From Limnohabitans sp. WS1 (GTDB lineage Bacteria > Pseudomonadota > Gammaproteobacteria > Burkholderiales > Burkholderiaceae_C), in the NCBI RefSeq assembly GCF_003063265.1, contig NZ_NERU01000003.1:1-64000 (forward strand): a stretch of DNA of 64,000 nucleotides, read 5' to 3'. Under the pieces are notes generated by a model. It ran no database searches. It worked only from the letters and a program-made list of their open reading frames with translations, and was not told the DNA's origin. Positions 1-7,921 of this stretch are shown here, one piece after another. Position numbers and translations under genes: made by a program. How positions within the stretch are numbered: position 1 is the stretch's first letter; each line of letters starts with the position of its first letter.

Positions 1-126
1 TGACGCAGGCCCGAATGCAAGCGAGCCAATCCCGATGAGGAAACCACTGACTGGAGAGCCGTGTGCGGGAAAACTGCACGCACGGTTCGGAGGGAGGGGA
101 GGCCTTGGCCTTTCCTACCCCTATCA
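1..126 (+). mobile_element. 3' end of a group II intron (domains V and VI)
   Basis: Positions 56-88 fold as a group II intron domain V. The outer stem pairs GAGCCGTG (56-63) with CACGGTTC (81-88), a two-base bulge (CG, 79-80) follows, and an inner stem is capped by a GAAA-like loop (69-73). The catalytic AGC triad is at 57-59. Just downstream, about 92-122 forms a domain VI-like stem with an unpaired A near 117 as candidate branch point. The intron should end within a few bases of 126; the exact 3' splice site is not fixed by sequence alone. The 5' part and any reverse transcriptase lie outside the window, so whether the element is complete or mobile cannot be judged. Confidence 0.85.
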
Positions 127-164
127 ACATGAATGGCCAACCTCTGTGGTCTGACATTTCCCCT

Positions 165-231
165 TGTAGGAGCGACGCCCTCGTCGCGAAAAGCCTCGCA
201 GACCACTCAGCATCGCCCCGGGGCGGGGCTT
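165..231. repeat. Single copy of the palindromic TGTAGGAGCGACGCC repeat
   Basis: This is the same element that forms the array at 15578-16018. It has a left end TGTAGGAGCGACGCC, the inner CGTCGCGAAAAGCCTCGC block, and a right half CATCGCCCC..GGGCGGGGCT. The terminal CTCCTACA of the right arm has been lost and replaced by TTTTAC, which is the end of the CoA-transferase gene. The copy sits directly between the intron end and that gene. Confidence 0.8.
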
Positions 232-1098
232 TTACTTGAGGGTCATCAGAGGGATGTCTTTGGCCACCGCCAGCTTGTCGAGCTGGGCGCGGGTTTGGCT
301 GGCCAAAAAGGCTTCGATGGCTTGGCGGGTGGCGGGTTTGAACAGGTCCTTGACCGGGTGGGTCAGTGAGACGCCAGCCACTTCGCACAGACTCATCGCA
401 AAGTGCGGCTCCAAGGCTGCGACGGCCACACGGCCGTTTTTGCAGGCGTAAACGCGGTAGCCTGCGTGGGCCCCGCCCACCGCGCCGTCGGGGGTGGTCA
501 TGCGCAATTGGCGGGGCAAGGCCAACCAAGCGGCGGCGCTGGACAGGGCCACCTCGTGGCGGGAGCCTTTGCCCTTTGCACGCTGATGAAGCACCGCCTT
601 GAGTGTGGCTTCGCTGGCCATGAGTGCACCGCCCATGTCGGCAAACAGGCTGGGCGGCAGGTCCATGCCGTTGACCAGGCCCACTTCTGCCTGGTAGGTC
701 AAATCATGGCCGGGGATTTCGGCCAGTGGGCCAGGAGCGCCTACCACTTCGATCAAGCTCAGGGCGGGGTATTGTTTGTGCAGGCTTTTCCAGCCCAAAC
801 CCAGCTTGGTCAGGGCGGATGGGCGAAAGGACGTCAGCAGCACATCGGTCTTGCCCAACAGCTTGTGCAGGGCAGCTTGTCCGGCATCGGTTTTGAGGTC
901 GAGGGTGTGGTGCTTCACCCCTTTGTGCATCAGCGCGTAACCGTCTGGCGTGTAGTGCTGCATCGGATCGCCCGATGGGGGATTGATTTTGGTGCAAGTT
1001 GCGCCCATTTGGGCCAGGCGCATCAGTGCCGCCGGGCCGGGCAGGTTCAGGGCAAGGCTGACAACGCGCGTGCCGCGCAGGGGTTTTGTAGATGACAT
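232..1098 (-). CDS. Short CaiB/BaiF-type (family III) CoA-transferase
   Basis: The 288-residue product looks like a family III CoA-transferase, which moves CoA between carboxylic acids in the cytoplasm. The N-terminus carries the family pattern (LRGTRVVSLALNLPGPAA, then a K-x-NPPSGDP segment near residue 40), followed by LDLKTDAGQAAL and a VVGAPGP segment. Typical members are about 400 residues, so this is a short form resembling annotated alpha-methylacyl-CoA racemase/CoA-transferase fragments in related bacteria; the C-terminal region is reduced. It lies 68 bp downstream of the sugar kinase on the same strand and could be co-transcribed, but no metabolic link is evident. The substrate is unknown. 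The gene's end abuts a palindromic repeat. Confidence 0.7.
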   Translation of the reverse strand: MSSTKPLRGTRVVSLALNLPGPAALMRLAQMGATCTKINPPSGDPMQHYTPDGYALMHKGVKHHTLDLKTDAGQAALHKLLGKTDVLLTSFRPSALTKLGLGWKSLHKQYPALSLIEVVGAPGPLAEIPGHDLTYQAEVGLVNGMDLPPSLFADMGGALMASEATLKAVLHQRAKGKGSRHEVALSSAAAWLALPRQLRMTTPDGAVGGAHAGYRVYACKNGRVAVAALEPHFAMSLCEVAGVSLTHPVKDLFKPATRQAIEAFLASQTRAQLDKLAVAKDIPLMTLK

Positions 1099-1166
1099 GG
1101 GGTGAACTTGAATGCGTTTTTGAGGGGCTTTGCATTATCGGCAAAGTTCAAGACGCTGGCTGTCAC

Positions 1167-2117
1167 TCAAGGCTTGCCTTGCTGCTCAAAAGCCATGATG
1201 TCTGCCGGTTGGGGGGGCTGGCAGCCCGCGCGGGTGCAGTTGATGGCCGCGGCTTTCATGGCCAAACCCAAGGTGTCCATCACACGCAGCCCCGCTTTGT
1301 GGGGTTGCAAGGCCCAGTCGGCCAAGGTGTTGCCCCAAAACGTGTCACCTGCGCCCACGGTGTCCACGACGGAGACGGGGGGGGCCGGCAAAGTGTGGCT
1401 GTGGCCTTCGATGTCCAGATGAGCCCCTTCACCACCAAAGGTCAGGGCGACACGGCTCAAAGCACCCGCTGGCCCGCTGGCCCGCAACTCGCGCACCCAT
1501 CGTGGCGATTCACCCACGCCGACCGCCGCAAAACCCATGGACTCCAGATCCTCGTCGCTGGCTTTGAGCCAGTCGGTCAGGGCGATCACCTCTTTCAGGG
1601 CGGCCACGTAAGGTGCCAATTCGCCCGCCACCTGGGGGCGCAGGTTGATGTCCACGCTGATGGTCCAGCCCATGGCGCGTGCCGACTTGAGAATGGCCAC
1701 CACTTTGTGGTGTTCTGGCGGAATCAGCAACAAAGACCCGGTGTGAAAGATGCCCGGGCTGGCTTGTTGGCGCAGCAGGTCCAAGACACCGTCCACGGTG
1801 TAATCGCGGTCGGCAATGCCTTCGCGGTAAAACCCATAGCTCGGCTGACCCGCATTCAATTGCACCACCGCCAGCGAGGTGGGTCGTGGGCTGGTGCCGC
1901 CAGGCAGCGCCACGCCGTCTTGATGCAGTTGCCGCGCCATGCCTTGTCCGAACAGGTCGCTGGACAAGGGGTTGATGTAAGCCACGCGGGCCCCGCGCAA
2001 TGCCGCTGCACGGGCCAGATTAAATGGGCTGCCACCCATCAGGGGTCGCAATTGGCCGTCGGGCTGGGCGATGCAGTCCATCAGGGCTTCGCCCAGCACA
2101 AAAATCGGAGTGGTCAT
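1167..2117 (-). CDS. PfkB-family sugar kinase (fructokinase-like)
   Basis: This 316-residue protein is a ribokinase/PfkB-family kinase that should phosphorylate an imported sugar with ATP. The N-terminal sugar-binding signature is visible (LGEALMDCIA near residue 8, then GGSPFNLARAAALRG near 30-45). The C-terminal anion hole and catalytic base motif is DTVGAGDTFWG around residues 255-265. Length is normal for the family. It is the third gene of a minus-strand set after the binding protein and permease, with a 21-bp gap to the permease. This matches the arrangement of FrcBCA-K fructose systems in rhizobia. Fructose is therefore the first guess for substrate, but the fructose-6-phosphate-aldolase-like protein and mutarotase across the divergent promoter leave other hexoses or pentoses open. 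Confidence 0.85.
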   Translation of the reverse strand: MTTPIFVLGEALMDCIAQPDGQLRPLMGGSPFNLARAAALRGARVAYINPLSSDLFGQGMARQLHQDGVALPGGTSPRPTSLAVVQLNAGQPSYGFYREGIADRDYTVDGVLDLLRQQASPGIFHTGSLLLIPPEHHKVVAILKSARAMGWTISVDINLRPQVAGELAPYVAALKEVIALTDWLKASDEDLESMGFAAVGVGESPRWVRELRASGPAGALSRVALTFGGEGAHLDIEGHSHTLPAPPVSVVDTVGAGDTFWGNTLADWALQPHKAGLRVMDTLGLAMKAAAINCTRAGCQPPQPADIMAFEQQGKP

Positions 2118-2138
2118 GAGAGTGGAAAAGAGAAGAAT

Positions 2139-3083
2139 TTATTTTTTCAGCAGGTGTTTCCGGCGCACCACGTCGATCCACACGGCCACGATCACGACTG
2201 CGCCAATGGCCATCATTTGCTTGAACTGGGAGACTTCCATCAGGTTCATGCCGTTGCGGATCATGGTGATCAGCACCGCCCCCAGCAAGCTGCCCCAGAT
2301 GCTGCCGCGCCCGCCAAAGAGCGAGGTGCCGCCCAGAATGACAGCGGCGATGGCGTCCAGCTCAAACATTTGTGCCATCTTGCCGCTCGACGAGTCCATG
2401 CGGGCCATGAGCACGATGGCCGCCAGGGCGCAGCACAGGCCCGAGATCACGTACACGCCCAGCTTGTACCAACGGATGTTGATGCCCACCTGGCGAGCGC
2501 CCATTTCGTTGGAGCCCATGGCGTACACATAGCGGCCGATTTTGGTGCTCGACAACACAAAGGCCATCACCACAAAAAAGACGCCGGTGATCAGGGTGGG
2601 CATGGGGATGCCGAAGACATCGCCATAGCCGATGAAAGGGAAGGGATCGGGCAAGCCCGCGTTGTCAAAACCGCCGGTCATGTCAAAAGCCAGACCGCGC
2701 CAGAGTGTCAAACCACCCAAGGTGACGATGAAAGCCGGGATGCCCACAAAGGCCACCAAGTAACCGTTGAAAATGCCCACCGCCGCGCCAATGGCCAGCG
2801 CCACGAGCATGGCCAGATAAGGATCGACGCCCATTTTGATCATCATGTGACCGGCCACGGCACCGGCCAGCGCGGTCAGCGCACCCACGGCCAGGTCCAC
2901 GCCACCGGTCAGGATCACAAAGGTTTGTCCACCTGCGAGCAAGGCGATCACCGAGGCCTGCACCAGGATGTTGGACAGGTTGCCGGTGGTCAGGAAGTAG
3001 GGCGAGGCGAAGGTGAGCAAAACGCCCAGCACGATGACCGCCACAAAGGCGCCGTACCACTCTTGTCGGGTGATGGATTTCAT
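2139..3083 (-). CDS. Sugar ABC transporter permease (RbsC/FrcC family)
   Basis: The product is a polytopic inner-membrane permease of the ribose/fructose class, about 314 residues from the chosen ATG. It contains ILTGGVDLAVGALTALAG, the cytoplasmic-loop hallmark of this family, followed by many hydrophobic segments, and ends in basic residues (VRRKHLLKK). An upstream in-frame ATG at 3119 would add 12 residues, but the ATG at 3083 is preceded by a GAG-type ribosome-binding site and gives the usual MKS.. cytoplasmic start. It lies between the binding-protein gene and the kinase on the same strand. A GC-rich hairpin (3111-3130) in the short gap after the binding-protein gene may lower permease expression relative to the binding protein. 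The cognate ATPase is encoded divergently at 4282-5070. Confidence 0.9.
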   Translation of the reverse strand: MKSITRQEWYGAFVAVIVLGVLLTFASPYFLTTGNLSNILVQASVIALLAGGQTFVILTGGVDLAVGALTALAGAVAGHMMIKMGVDPYLAMLVALAIGAAVGIFNGYLVAFVGIPAFIVTLGGLTLWRGLAFDMTGGFDNAGLPDPFPFIGYGDVFGIPMPTLITGVFFVVMAFVLSSTKIGRYVYAMGSNEMGARQVGINIRWYKLGVYVISGLCCALAAIVLMARMDSSSGKMAQMFELDAIAAVILGGTSLFGGRGSIWGSLLGAVLITMIRNGMNLMEVSQFKQMMAIGAVVIVAVWIDVVRRKHLLKK

Positions 3084-3110
3084 AAATTCTCGGTATTGCA
3101 AAAAGATAAA

Positions 3111-3130
3111 CCCGGACACGCAGGTCCGGG
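3111..3130 (-). terminator. Intercistronic hairpin between binding-protein and permease genes
   Basis: CCCGGAC..GTCCGGG is a perfect 7-bp stem. Read on the minus strand it is followed by a T-rich run (TTTATCTTTTT). This looks like a leaky terminator or mRNA-stabilising hairpin just after the binding-protein stop codon. Confidence 0.6.
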
Positions 3131-3152
3131 CGGGCCCTATCGTGGAATTGAC

Positions 3153-4118
3153 TTATTTGGCCTTGACCTTCATGAACTGGCCCACGCCGGAGTCGGCCGC
3201 GAACTTGTCCACGTTGGCCGGCAGCACCAAGAAAGAGCCGGTGTCGATGCGGGCTTCAACCTTTTTGCCTTGAGCCGCTGCGATGGCGGTTTCCACGCCC
3301 ACTTGGCCGATCTTGGCCAGCATTTGTGCGGCGTTGGCTTGTTGCCAGCCTTGCTTCATCATGTCCAGGCCGCCGGGCGAGCCGTCAAAGCCTGCAATTT
3401 TCACGTCGCCGGGCTTCTTGCCTGCGGCCATCAAGGCGGCTTTGGCACCCAGAGCGCCGCCGTCCCAGGCGCAGGCGATCACTTTGGCACCGGGGTTGGC
3501 ACGCAAGGCAGCTTCCACACCGTTTTGGGCCATGGTCTGGTCCCAGGTGGTGGCCACTTCAACGATTTTGACGTTCTTGCGAACCTCGTTCAGTGCGTCC
3601 ACAAAGCCTTTTTTGCGCTCTTGGCCAGTCGATTGGCCTTGGTCGCCGGTCACGTAAATCACGGTGTCGCCGTCTTTGATTTGCTCAGCGGCCCATTTGC
3701 CCTGCACGTTGGCGGCCTTGATGTTGTCGGTGGCCACATACGAGGTGATCTTGGAGCCGGTGATGCCGGTGTCCACCGCGACCACGGCAATGCCAGCGGC
3801 CAGCGCTTTGTTGATGGCGGGCGCGATGCCGGCCGAGTCCACCGGCGCGATGGCAATCGCATTGACTTTGCGGGTGATCATGTCTTCCACGATGGCCAGC
3901 TGGCGTGACAACTCGCCTTTGTCAGCGGCCAATTCGATGAATTTGACGCCTTTGGTTTGTCCGGCTTTCTTGGCACCCCCATTGATCAGGGTCCATCCTT
4001 CATTGGTGTTGCCGTTGGTGATGTAGGCCACTGTGATGTCGGCTGCCATGGCCGAAGTGAACAAAGTGGCGGCAGCGGCGGCGATGGCCAGGCGGCCGAA
4101 AGTGCGTTTGGTGATCAT
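3153..4118 (-). CDS. Periplasmic sugar-binding protein (RbsB/FrcB-like)
   Basis: This 321-residue protein starts with a Sec signal peptide (MITKRTFGRLAIAAAAATL.., cleavage likely after SAMA). The mature part follows the type I periplasmic-binding fold of the LacI/RbsB class: ITVAYITNGNTNEGW, a KGVKFIELAADKGELSRQ segment, IAIAPVDSAGIAPAINKA, and VYVTGDQGQSTGQERKKGF. It should capture a monosaccharide in the periplasm and deliver it to the permease encoded downstream. It is the first gene of the minus-strand transcript, 100 bp or more from the divergent ATPase gene, with an inverted repeat (4203-4223) in the shared control region. Best guess is a fructose-type system because binding protein, permease and PfkB kinase follow each other; the ligand is inferred only. 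Confidence 0.88.
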   Translation of the reverse strand: MITKRTFGRLAIAAAAATLFTSAMAADITVAYITNGNTNEGWTLINGGAKKAGQTKGVKFIELAADKGELSRQLAIVEDMITRKVNAIAIAPVDSAGIAPAINKALAAGIAVVAVDTGITGSKITSYVATDNIKAANVQGKWAAEQIKDGDTVIYVTGDQGQSTGQERKKGFVDALNEVRKNVKIVEVATTWDQTMAQNGVEAALRANPGAKVIACAWDGGALGAKAALMAAGKKPGDVKIAGFDGSPGGLDMMKQGWQQANAAQMLAKIGQVGVETAIAAAQGKKVEARIDTGSFLVLPANVDKFAADSGVGQFMKVKAK

Positions 4119-4202
4119 GGGTCTTTTCTCCGTTGTGGGTTCGTACCGGGCAGAAAACCTTTTCTCTGACCGCGAACGGATTGGAAACGAAAAACCCGAC
4201 TA

Positions 4203-4223
4203 AGTAAACCTAGTAGTTTTACT
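4203..4223. promoter_or_regulatory. Inverted repeat, candidate operator of the ROK repressor
   Basis: AGTAAA and TTTACT form a 6-bp inverted repeat separated by 9 bases in the divergent control region between the binding-protein gene (minus) and the ATPase gene (plus). The neighbouring ROK regulator is a natural candidate to bind here and shut both transcripts. The motif is AT-rich in a GC-rich context, which favours a regulatory role. Confidence 0.5.
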
Positions 4224-4281
4224 AATGCGTGAAATCACGAAATCCGCGATGCTTGCGCCATTCCATGTGAAAGTTGCTGTC

Positions 4282-5070
4282 ATGTCTTCATCCCCCCCTG
4301 TTCTCGAAATCCAACAACTGACCAAGCATTACGGCGGCGTCAAAGCCTTGACCGATGCGCATTTCCGACTTTTGCCTGGAGAGCACGCGGCCATCGTGGG
4401 CGACAATGGCGCGGGCAAAAGCACCTTTGTGCGCCTGATCACCGGGGCCGAGCAGCCCAATTCAGGCGATATCTTGCTGGACGGCGGCAAGGTGAATTTC
4501 GAGTCACCGCTCGATGCGAGAGAGCAGGGCATCGAAACCGTGTACCAGACCCTGGCCCTGGCCGAAGACCTGGATGTGCCCGCCAATATTTTTCTGGGCC
4601 GCGAGATCACCCGCCTGAACTTGGGGCCGCTGTCCATCCTCAACCACAAGGCCATGCGTGAAAAATCAGCGGCCATGTTGTCCACCACGGGCGTGAAGAT
4701 TCAGGACATGTCCGAAAGCCTGCGTGGCATGTCGGGCGGTCAGCGCCAGTGCGTGGCGATTGCCCGCGCCGCTGGTTTTGCCAAAAAACTCATCATCCTG
4801 GACGAGCCGACCGCCGCTTTGGGTGTGCAAGAGACAGCCCGCGTGGAAGAAATCATCAAGGGCCTCAAGCAGCGCGGCATTCCACTCATCATCATCAGCC
4901 ACAACCTGCGCCAGGTGTTTGATCTGGTGGACCGCATCTGGGTGTTCCGCCAAGGCCGCATCATCTGCAGCCGCCTGACCCGCGAGACCAGCCCCGAAGA
5001 GATCGTGGGCCTGATCACCGGGGCGATTGACCCGGCCAACCTGCGCTCTGAAGAGGCCGCCACATGCTGA
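4282..5070 (+). CDS. Sugar ABC transporter ATP-binding protein (FrcA-like, single domain)
   Basis: The protein is a single nucleotide-binding domain of about 262 residues. Walker A is GDNGAGKST, the signature is MSGGQRQ (a variant of LSGGQ), Walker B is LIILDEPTAALG, and the switch His lies in IIISHNLRQV. Most ribose/galactose-type importers use a double-domain ATPase of about 500 residues; the single-domain form is the FrcA type. The ATG at 4282 is chosen because it begins the typical family N-terminus (SSPPVLEIQQLTKHYGG); an upstream ATG at 4225 would add 19 residues and run into the operator region. It heads the plus-strand transcript and overlaps the next gene by 7 bp, implying translational coupling. 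It energises the permease encoded at 2139-3083. Confidence 0.88.
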   Translation: MSSSPPVLEIQQLTKHYGGVKALTDAHFRLLPGEHAAIVGDNGAGKSTFVRLITGAEQPNSGDILLDGGKVNFESPLDAREQGIETVYQTLALAEDLDVPANIFLGREITRLNLGPLSILNHKAMREKSAAMLSTTGVKIQDMSESLRGMSGGQRQCVAIARAAGFAKKLIILDEPTAALGVQETARVEEIIKGLKQRGIPLIIISHNLRQVFDLVDRIWVFRQGRIICSRLTRETSPEEIVGLITGAIDPANLRSEEAATC

Positions 5071-5504
5071 AAGGGATCGACCCGCTGCTCACGCCCGAGT
5101 TGCTGATGCACCTGTGCGCCATGGGGCACGGTGAATGGGTGGCGGTGGTGGATGCGAATTTCACGGCCGATTTTTTGAGCCAGGGCAAGCCGGTGGTGCG
5201 CCTGCCAGGCAACAGCCTGGAGCGGGTGAGCCGCGCCGTGCTGTCGGTGATTCCGCTGGCGGTGGATGTGGCGAAACCTGCGGCTTTCATGCGGGTGTGT
5301 CACAGCGCAGACGGACACCGCACGCCTGCTCAGCAGGCCGTGGTGGATGTCGTGGTGGCCGAAGGCTTTCAACCCGAACAGGTCGAGGCGGTGGAGCGCT
5401 ATGCGTTTTACGAGAAAATCAAAGCGGCCAGCCTGATCGTGCAAAGCGGTGAAGGCACGGCCTATGGCAACGCCTTGTTTTGCAAGGGCGTGATTCTTGT
5501 TTAA
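5064..5504 (+). CDS. RbsD/FucU-family sugar mutarotase
   Basis: The 146-residue product matches the RbsD/FucU family, small cytoplasmic proteins that interconvert anomers of imported monosaccharides. Visible marks are the N-terminal MLKGIDPLLTPELLMHLCAMGHG (catalytic His region), DANFTADF, and a C-terminal ERYAFYEKIKAASLIVQSGE..YGN stretch typical of FucU. The start codon overlaps the ATPase stop by 7 bp, so the two are co-translated. It completes the transport module by supplying the anomer preferred by the kinase. FucU-type members act on fucose and related sugars; here the actual sugar is undetermined. Confidence 0.85.
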   Translation: MLKGIDPLLTPELLMHLCAMGHGEWVAVVDANFTADFLSQGKPVVRLPGNSLERVSRAVLSVIPLAVDVAKPAAFMRVCHSADGHRTPAQQAVVDVVVAEGFQPEQVEAVERYAFYEKIKAASLIVQSGEGTAYGNALFCKGVILV

Positions 5505-5524
5505 TTTATTCCAGCATTTCTGAC

Positions 5525-6748
5525 ATGAACAGCGCCACCCCGAATTCAGCCATGCGTGGGTCCAACCACGTCGGGATGCGCCAATTCAACGAGCGCATCG
5601 TGCTGCAGGCCATCCGTCACCACGGGGCCATCCCCAAAGCCGATTTGGCCCGCCTGACCCAGCTGTCCACCCAGACCGTGGCCATCATCGTGGGCCGTTT
5701 GCTCGACGATGGGCTGCTGCTCAAACAAGACCGGGTGCGGGGCAAGATCGGCCAGCCTTCGGTGCCACTGTCGCTCAACCCGCAAGGGGCGTTCAGCGTG
5801 GGCATTCAGGTGGGGCGGCGCAATCTGGAGCTGTTGGTGGCCGATTTCACGGGCCAGCCGGTCCATCGCGTGGAGGTGCTTTACGACTATCCAGACCCCG
5901 ACGAGCTGTTTCAGTCCATGGCGCAAGGCTTGCAGACTTTGCAAGCACGCATGGGCGATCTCTGGCCCCGCACCGTGGGGGTGGGCCTGACCGCGCCGCT
6001 GTCGCTGCACAAATGGGCCGACCTGATGGGCGGGAAAGCCGCACAGGCCTTGGCCCGCTGGGAACACATCGACTTGCTTGCACAAGTGCAGCGATTGAGC
6101 GATTTGCCGGTGGTGTTTGCCAAAGACACCACCGCCGCCTGCGTGGCCGAGCTGCTGCAAGGCCATGGGCGCAGCGAGCGCAGCTTTTTGTACGTGTTTG
6201 TGGGCACCTTCATCGGCGGCGGTTTGGTGCTGTCGGGCCACATCATGAACGGCGAGCGCGGCAACGCCGGGGCGATTGGCTCACTCCCTGTGGGTTTGGC
6301 CACGTCCGAGTCCAAGGGTTCAGGCATGCCGCCGCAGCTGCTGCAAAAGGCCTCGGGCTGGCAGCTCGAACAAGCCTTGCTGGCCGCAGGCCACAACCCT
6401 TTGCTCATTCACCAAAGCGCCATCATGGATGCGGCTTATGCCGAATTCACCGGCCCGTGGATCGCCCAAGCCAGTCAAGCCTTGGCCATGACCGTGGCCA
6501 GTGCCGCCGCCTTGCTCGACTTGGACGCGGTGGTGATGGACGGCTCGCTCGGTGCACCGCTCATGACCGCCTTGATGGCCGCCACGCAAGAGGCGCTGGG
6601 CCAGTACCGGTTTGACGGCATGCACCAACCCCCCCTGTTGGCGGGGCAGGTGGGGGCGCACGCCCGTGCTTTGGGCGGGGCCTTGCTGCCGCTGCACAGC
6701 CAGTTTTTTCCGGACAAAGACATCTTCCTGAAACAGGACGCCGCATGA
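5525..6748 (+). CDS. ROK-family transcriptional repressor
   Basis: About 407 residues from the chosen ATG. The N-terminus is a winged helix-turn-helix (NERIVLQAIRHHGAIPKADLARLTQLSTQTV..). The rest is a ROK sugar-kinase-like domain with a glycine-rich FVGTFIGGGLVLSG segment and GERGNAGAIG. ROK regulators of this NagC/Mlc/XylR shape repress sugar-uptake genes until sugar binds the C-terminal domain. The zinc-binding Cys cluster seen in some ROK proteins is not obvious (a Met-rich GSGMPPQLL stretch lies there). An upstream start at 5480 is possible, but the ATG at 5525 leaves a clean gap after the mutarotase gene. The stop overlaps the next start by 4 bp (ATGA). It probably controls both divergent transcripts via 4203-4223. 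Confidence 0.87.
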   Translation: MNSATPNSAMRGSNHVGMRQFNERIVLQAIRHHGAIPKADLARLTQLSTQTVAIIVGRLLDDGLLLKQDRVRGKIGQPSVPLSLNPQGAFSVGIQVGRRNLELLVADFTGQPVHRVEVLYDYPDPDELFQSMAQGLQTLQARMGDLWPRTVGVGLTAPLSLHKWADLMGGKAAQALARWEHIDLLAQVQRLSDLPVVFAKDTTAACVAELLQGHGRSERSFLYVFVGTFIGGGLVLSGHIMNGERGNAGAIGSLPVGLATSESKGSGMPPQLLQKASGWQLEQALLAAGHNPLLIHQSAIMDAAYAEFTGPWIAQASQALAMTVASAAALLDLDAVVMDGSLGAPLMTALMAATQEALGQYRFDGMHQPPLLAGQVGAHARALGGALLPLHSQFFPDKDIFLKQDAA

Positions 6749-7416
6749 AGTTCTACCTCGACTCGGCCGACGCCCGCCAATGGGCGCTGCCCGCAGGTTG
6801 CCCGCCCGTGCAGGGCGTGACGACCAACCCCACCTTGGTCATGCAAGCCGGTTTGCCGGTCAGCCTGAGCGGCTATCTGCAGCTGGTGGCGCAGGCGGGC
6901 GAGGCCCGCATGCCCGAGCTGATGCTGCAACTGCCCCGCGCCGACGTGGGCGAAGCCGCCCAATGGTTGGAAGTGCTGCTGCCTGCCGCCGTGCAGGCCC
7001 GCGTGCGCCTGACCATCAAGCTGCCGTGCCACCCCGACTGGCAGCCGGTGCTGCGTGAGGTGCAGGCCTGGGGCGTGCCCACTTTGCTGACGGGCTTGTC
7101 CAACCCGGTGCAACTGCTGTGGGCAAGGGCGCAAGGGGCCAGCTATGTGGCGCCCTATGTGGGCCGCTTGCAGGCCGATGGCCGTGATGTGTGGGCCTTG
7201 ATCGAGGCCTGTGTCGCGGTGCAGTCCGACGGCTTGCAATTGCTGGCCGCCAGCATCAAGTCGGCCGATGTGCTCTCGCGTTTGATCGCCGTGGGTGCCC
7301 ACGCTGTGACGGTGCGTCCCGAGTTTGCAGCGGGTCTGGCCACCGACCCGCTGACGCTGGCGGCGATGGCACAGTTTGACCGGGATGTGCAGACCAGCCA
7401 CCAGGCCGTCTTGTAG
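6745..7416 (+). CDS. Transaldolase-like protein (fructose-6-phosphate aldolase/TalC type)
   Basis: The 223-residue product has the small transaldolase/FSA layout: MKFYLDSAD at the start, GVTTNPTLV near residue 30, the Schiff-base lysine in TIKLPCH near residue 91, and a late ASIKSADVL region near 170. FSA/TalC enzymes make or cleave fructose 6-phosphate or act as transaldolases in the cytoplasm. The gene is translationally coupled to the ROK gene (4-bp overlap), so it belongs to the sugar operon, where it would process the phosphorylated sugar. The stop codon TAG lies inside the left arm of a palindromic repeat (7412-7483), so the repeat supplies the end of the gene; a few native C-terminal residues may have been replaced. 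Confidence 0.8.
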   Translation: MKFYLDSADARQWALPAGCPPVQGVTTNPTLVMQAGLPVSLSGYLQLVAQAGEARMPELMLQLPRADVGEAAQWLEVLLPAAVQARVRLTIKLPCHPDWQPVLREVQAWGVPTLLTGLSNPVQLLWARAQGASYVAPYVGRLQADGRDVWALIEACVAVQSDGLQLLAASIKSADVLSRLIAVGAHAVTVRPEFAAGLATDPLTLAAMAQFDRDVQTSHQAVL

Positions 7417-7921
7417 GTCGGCGGCTTGAGCCCCGACATGGATTACCAGTACGCGTTGTCGGGGCTGAAGCCACCGACCTACAAATACCTGTGACAACAG
7501 CGCGAGGGTTCTGACCATCGACCGCCCCTCTTCAAATGCTGCGGTTGCGGGCCAGTGGCGGGTTGCGCGAAAAATACTGCAAGATGCCGCGCATCAAGGC
7601 GTCGGTGAGTTGCTTTTGGTAGGCCTCGCTGCGCAGTTTTTCTTCTTCAGGGTTGCTGATGAATTTTGTAGGTCGGCGGCTTCAGCCCCGACATGGATTT
7701 CCAGTACGCGTTGTCGGGGCTGAAGCCAACGACCTACAAATACCTGTGACAACAGCGCAAGGGTTCTGACCATCGACCGCCCCTCTTCAAATGCTGCGGT
7801 TGCGGGCCAGTGGCGGGTTGCGCGAAAAATATTGCAAGATGCCGCGCATCAAGGCGTCGGTGAGTTGCTTTTGGTAGGCCTCGCTGCGCAGTTTTTCTTC
7901 TTCTTCAGGGTTGCTGATGAA
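7412..7921. repeat. 255-bp tandem direct duplication with a palindrome at each copy's start
   Basis: Copy 1 (7412-7666) and copy 2 (7667-7921) are nearly identical with a 255-bp period. Each begins with a large inverted repeat whose arms start TGTAGGTCGGCGGCTT and end with the complement ACCGACCTACA (arms 7412-7438 and 7457-7483 in copy 1). The palindrome is followed by the last ~130 bp of the amidase gene. Differences are a few substitutions plus one 3-bp TTC deletion in copy 1. Only copy 2 is continuous with the amidase gene. Confidence 0.95.
7532..7662 (-). pseudogene. Duplicated 3' fragment of the amidase gene
   Basis: This stretch repeats the last ~44 codons and stop of the amidase gene found intact at 7787-9178, displaced by exactly 255 bp. 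It has no start codon and no upstream domain, because it joins the next palindrome at 7667. It is a by-product of the tandem duplication. Confidence 0.9.

Noticed and set aside
1092-3908. A 938-codon plus-strand open frame
   Set aside because: It is antisense to the kinase, permease and binding-protein genes, has a biased His/Gln/Gly composition and no domain; high GC creates such frames.
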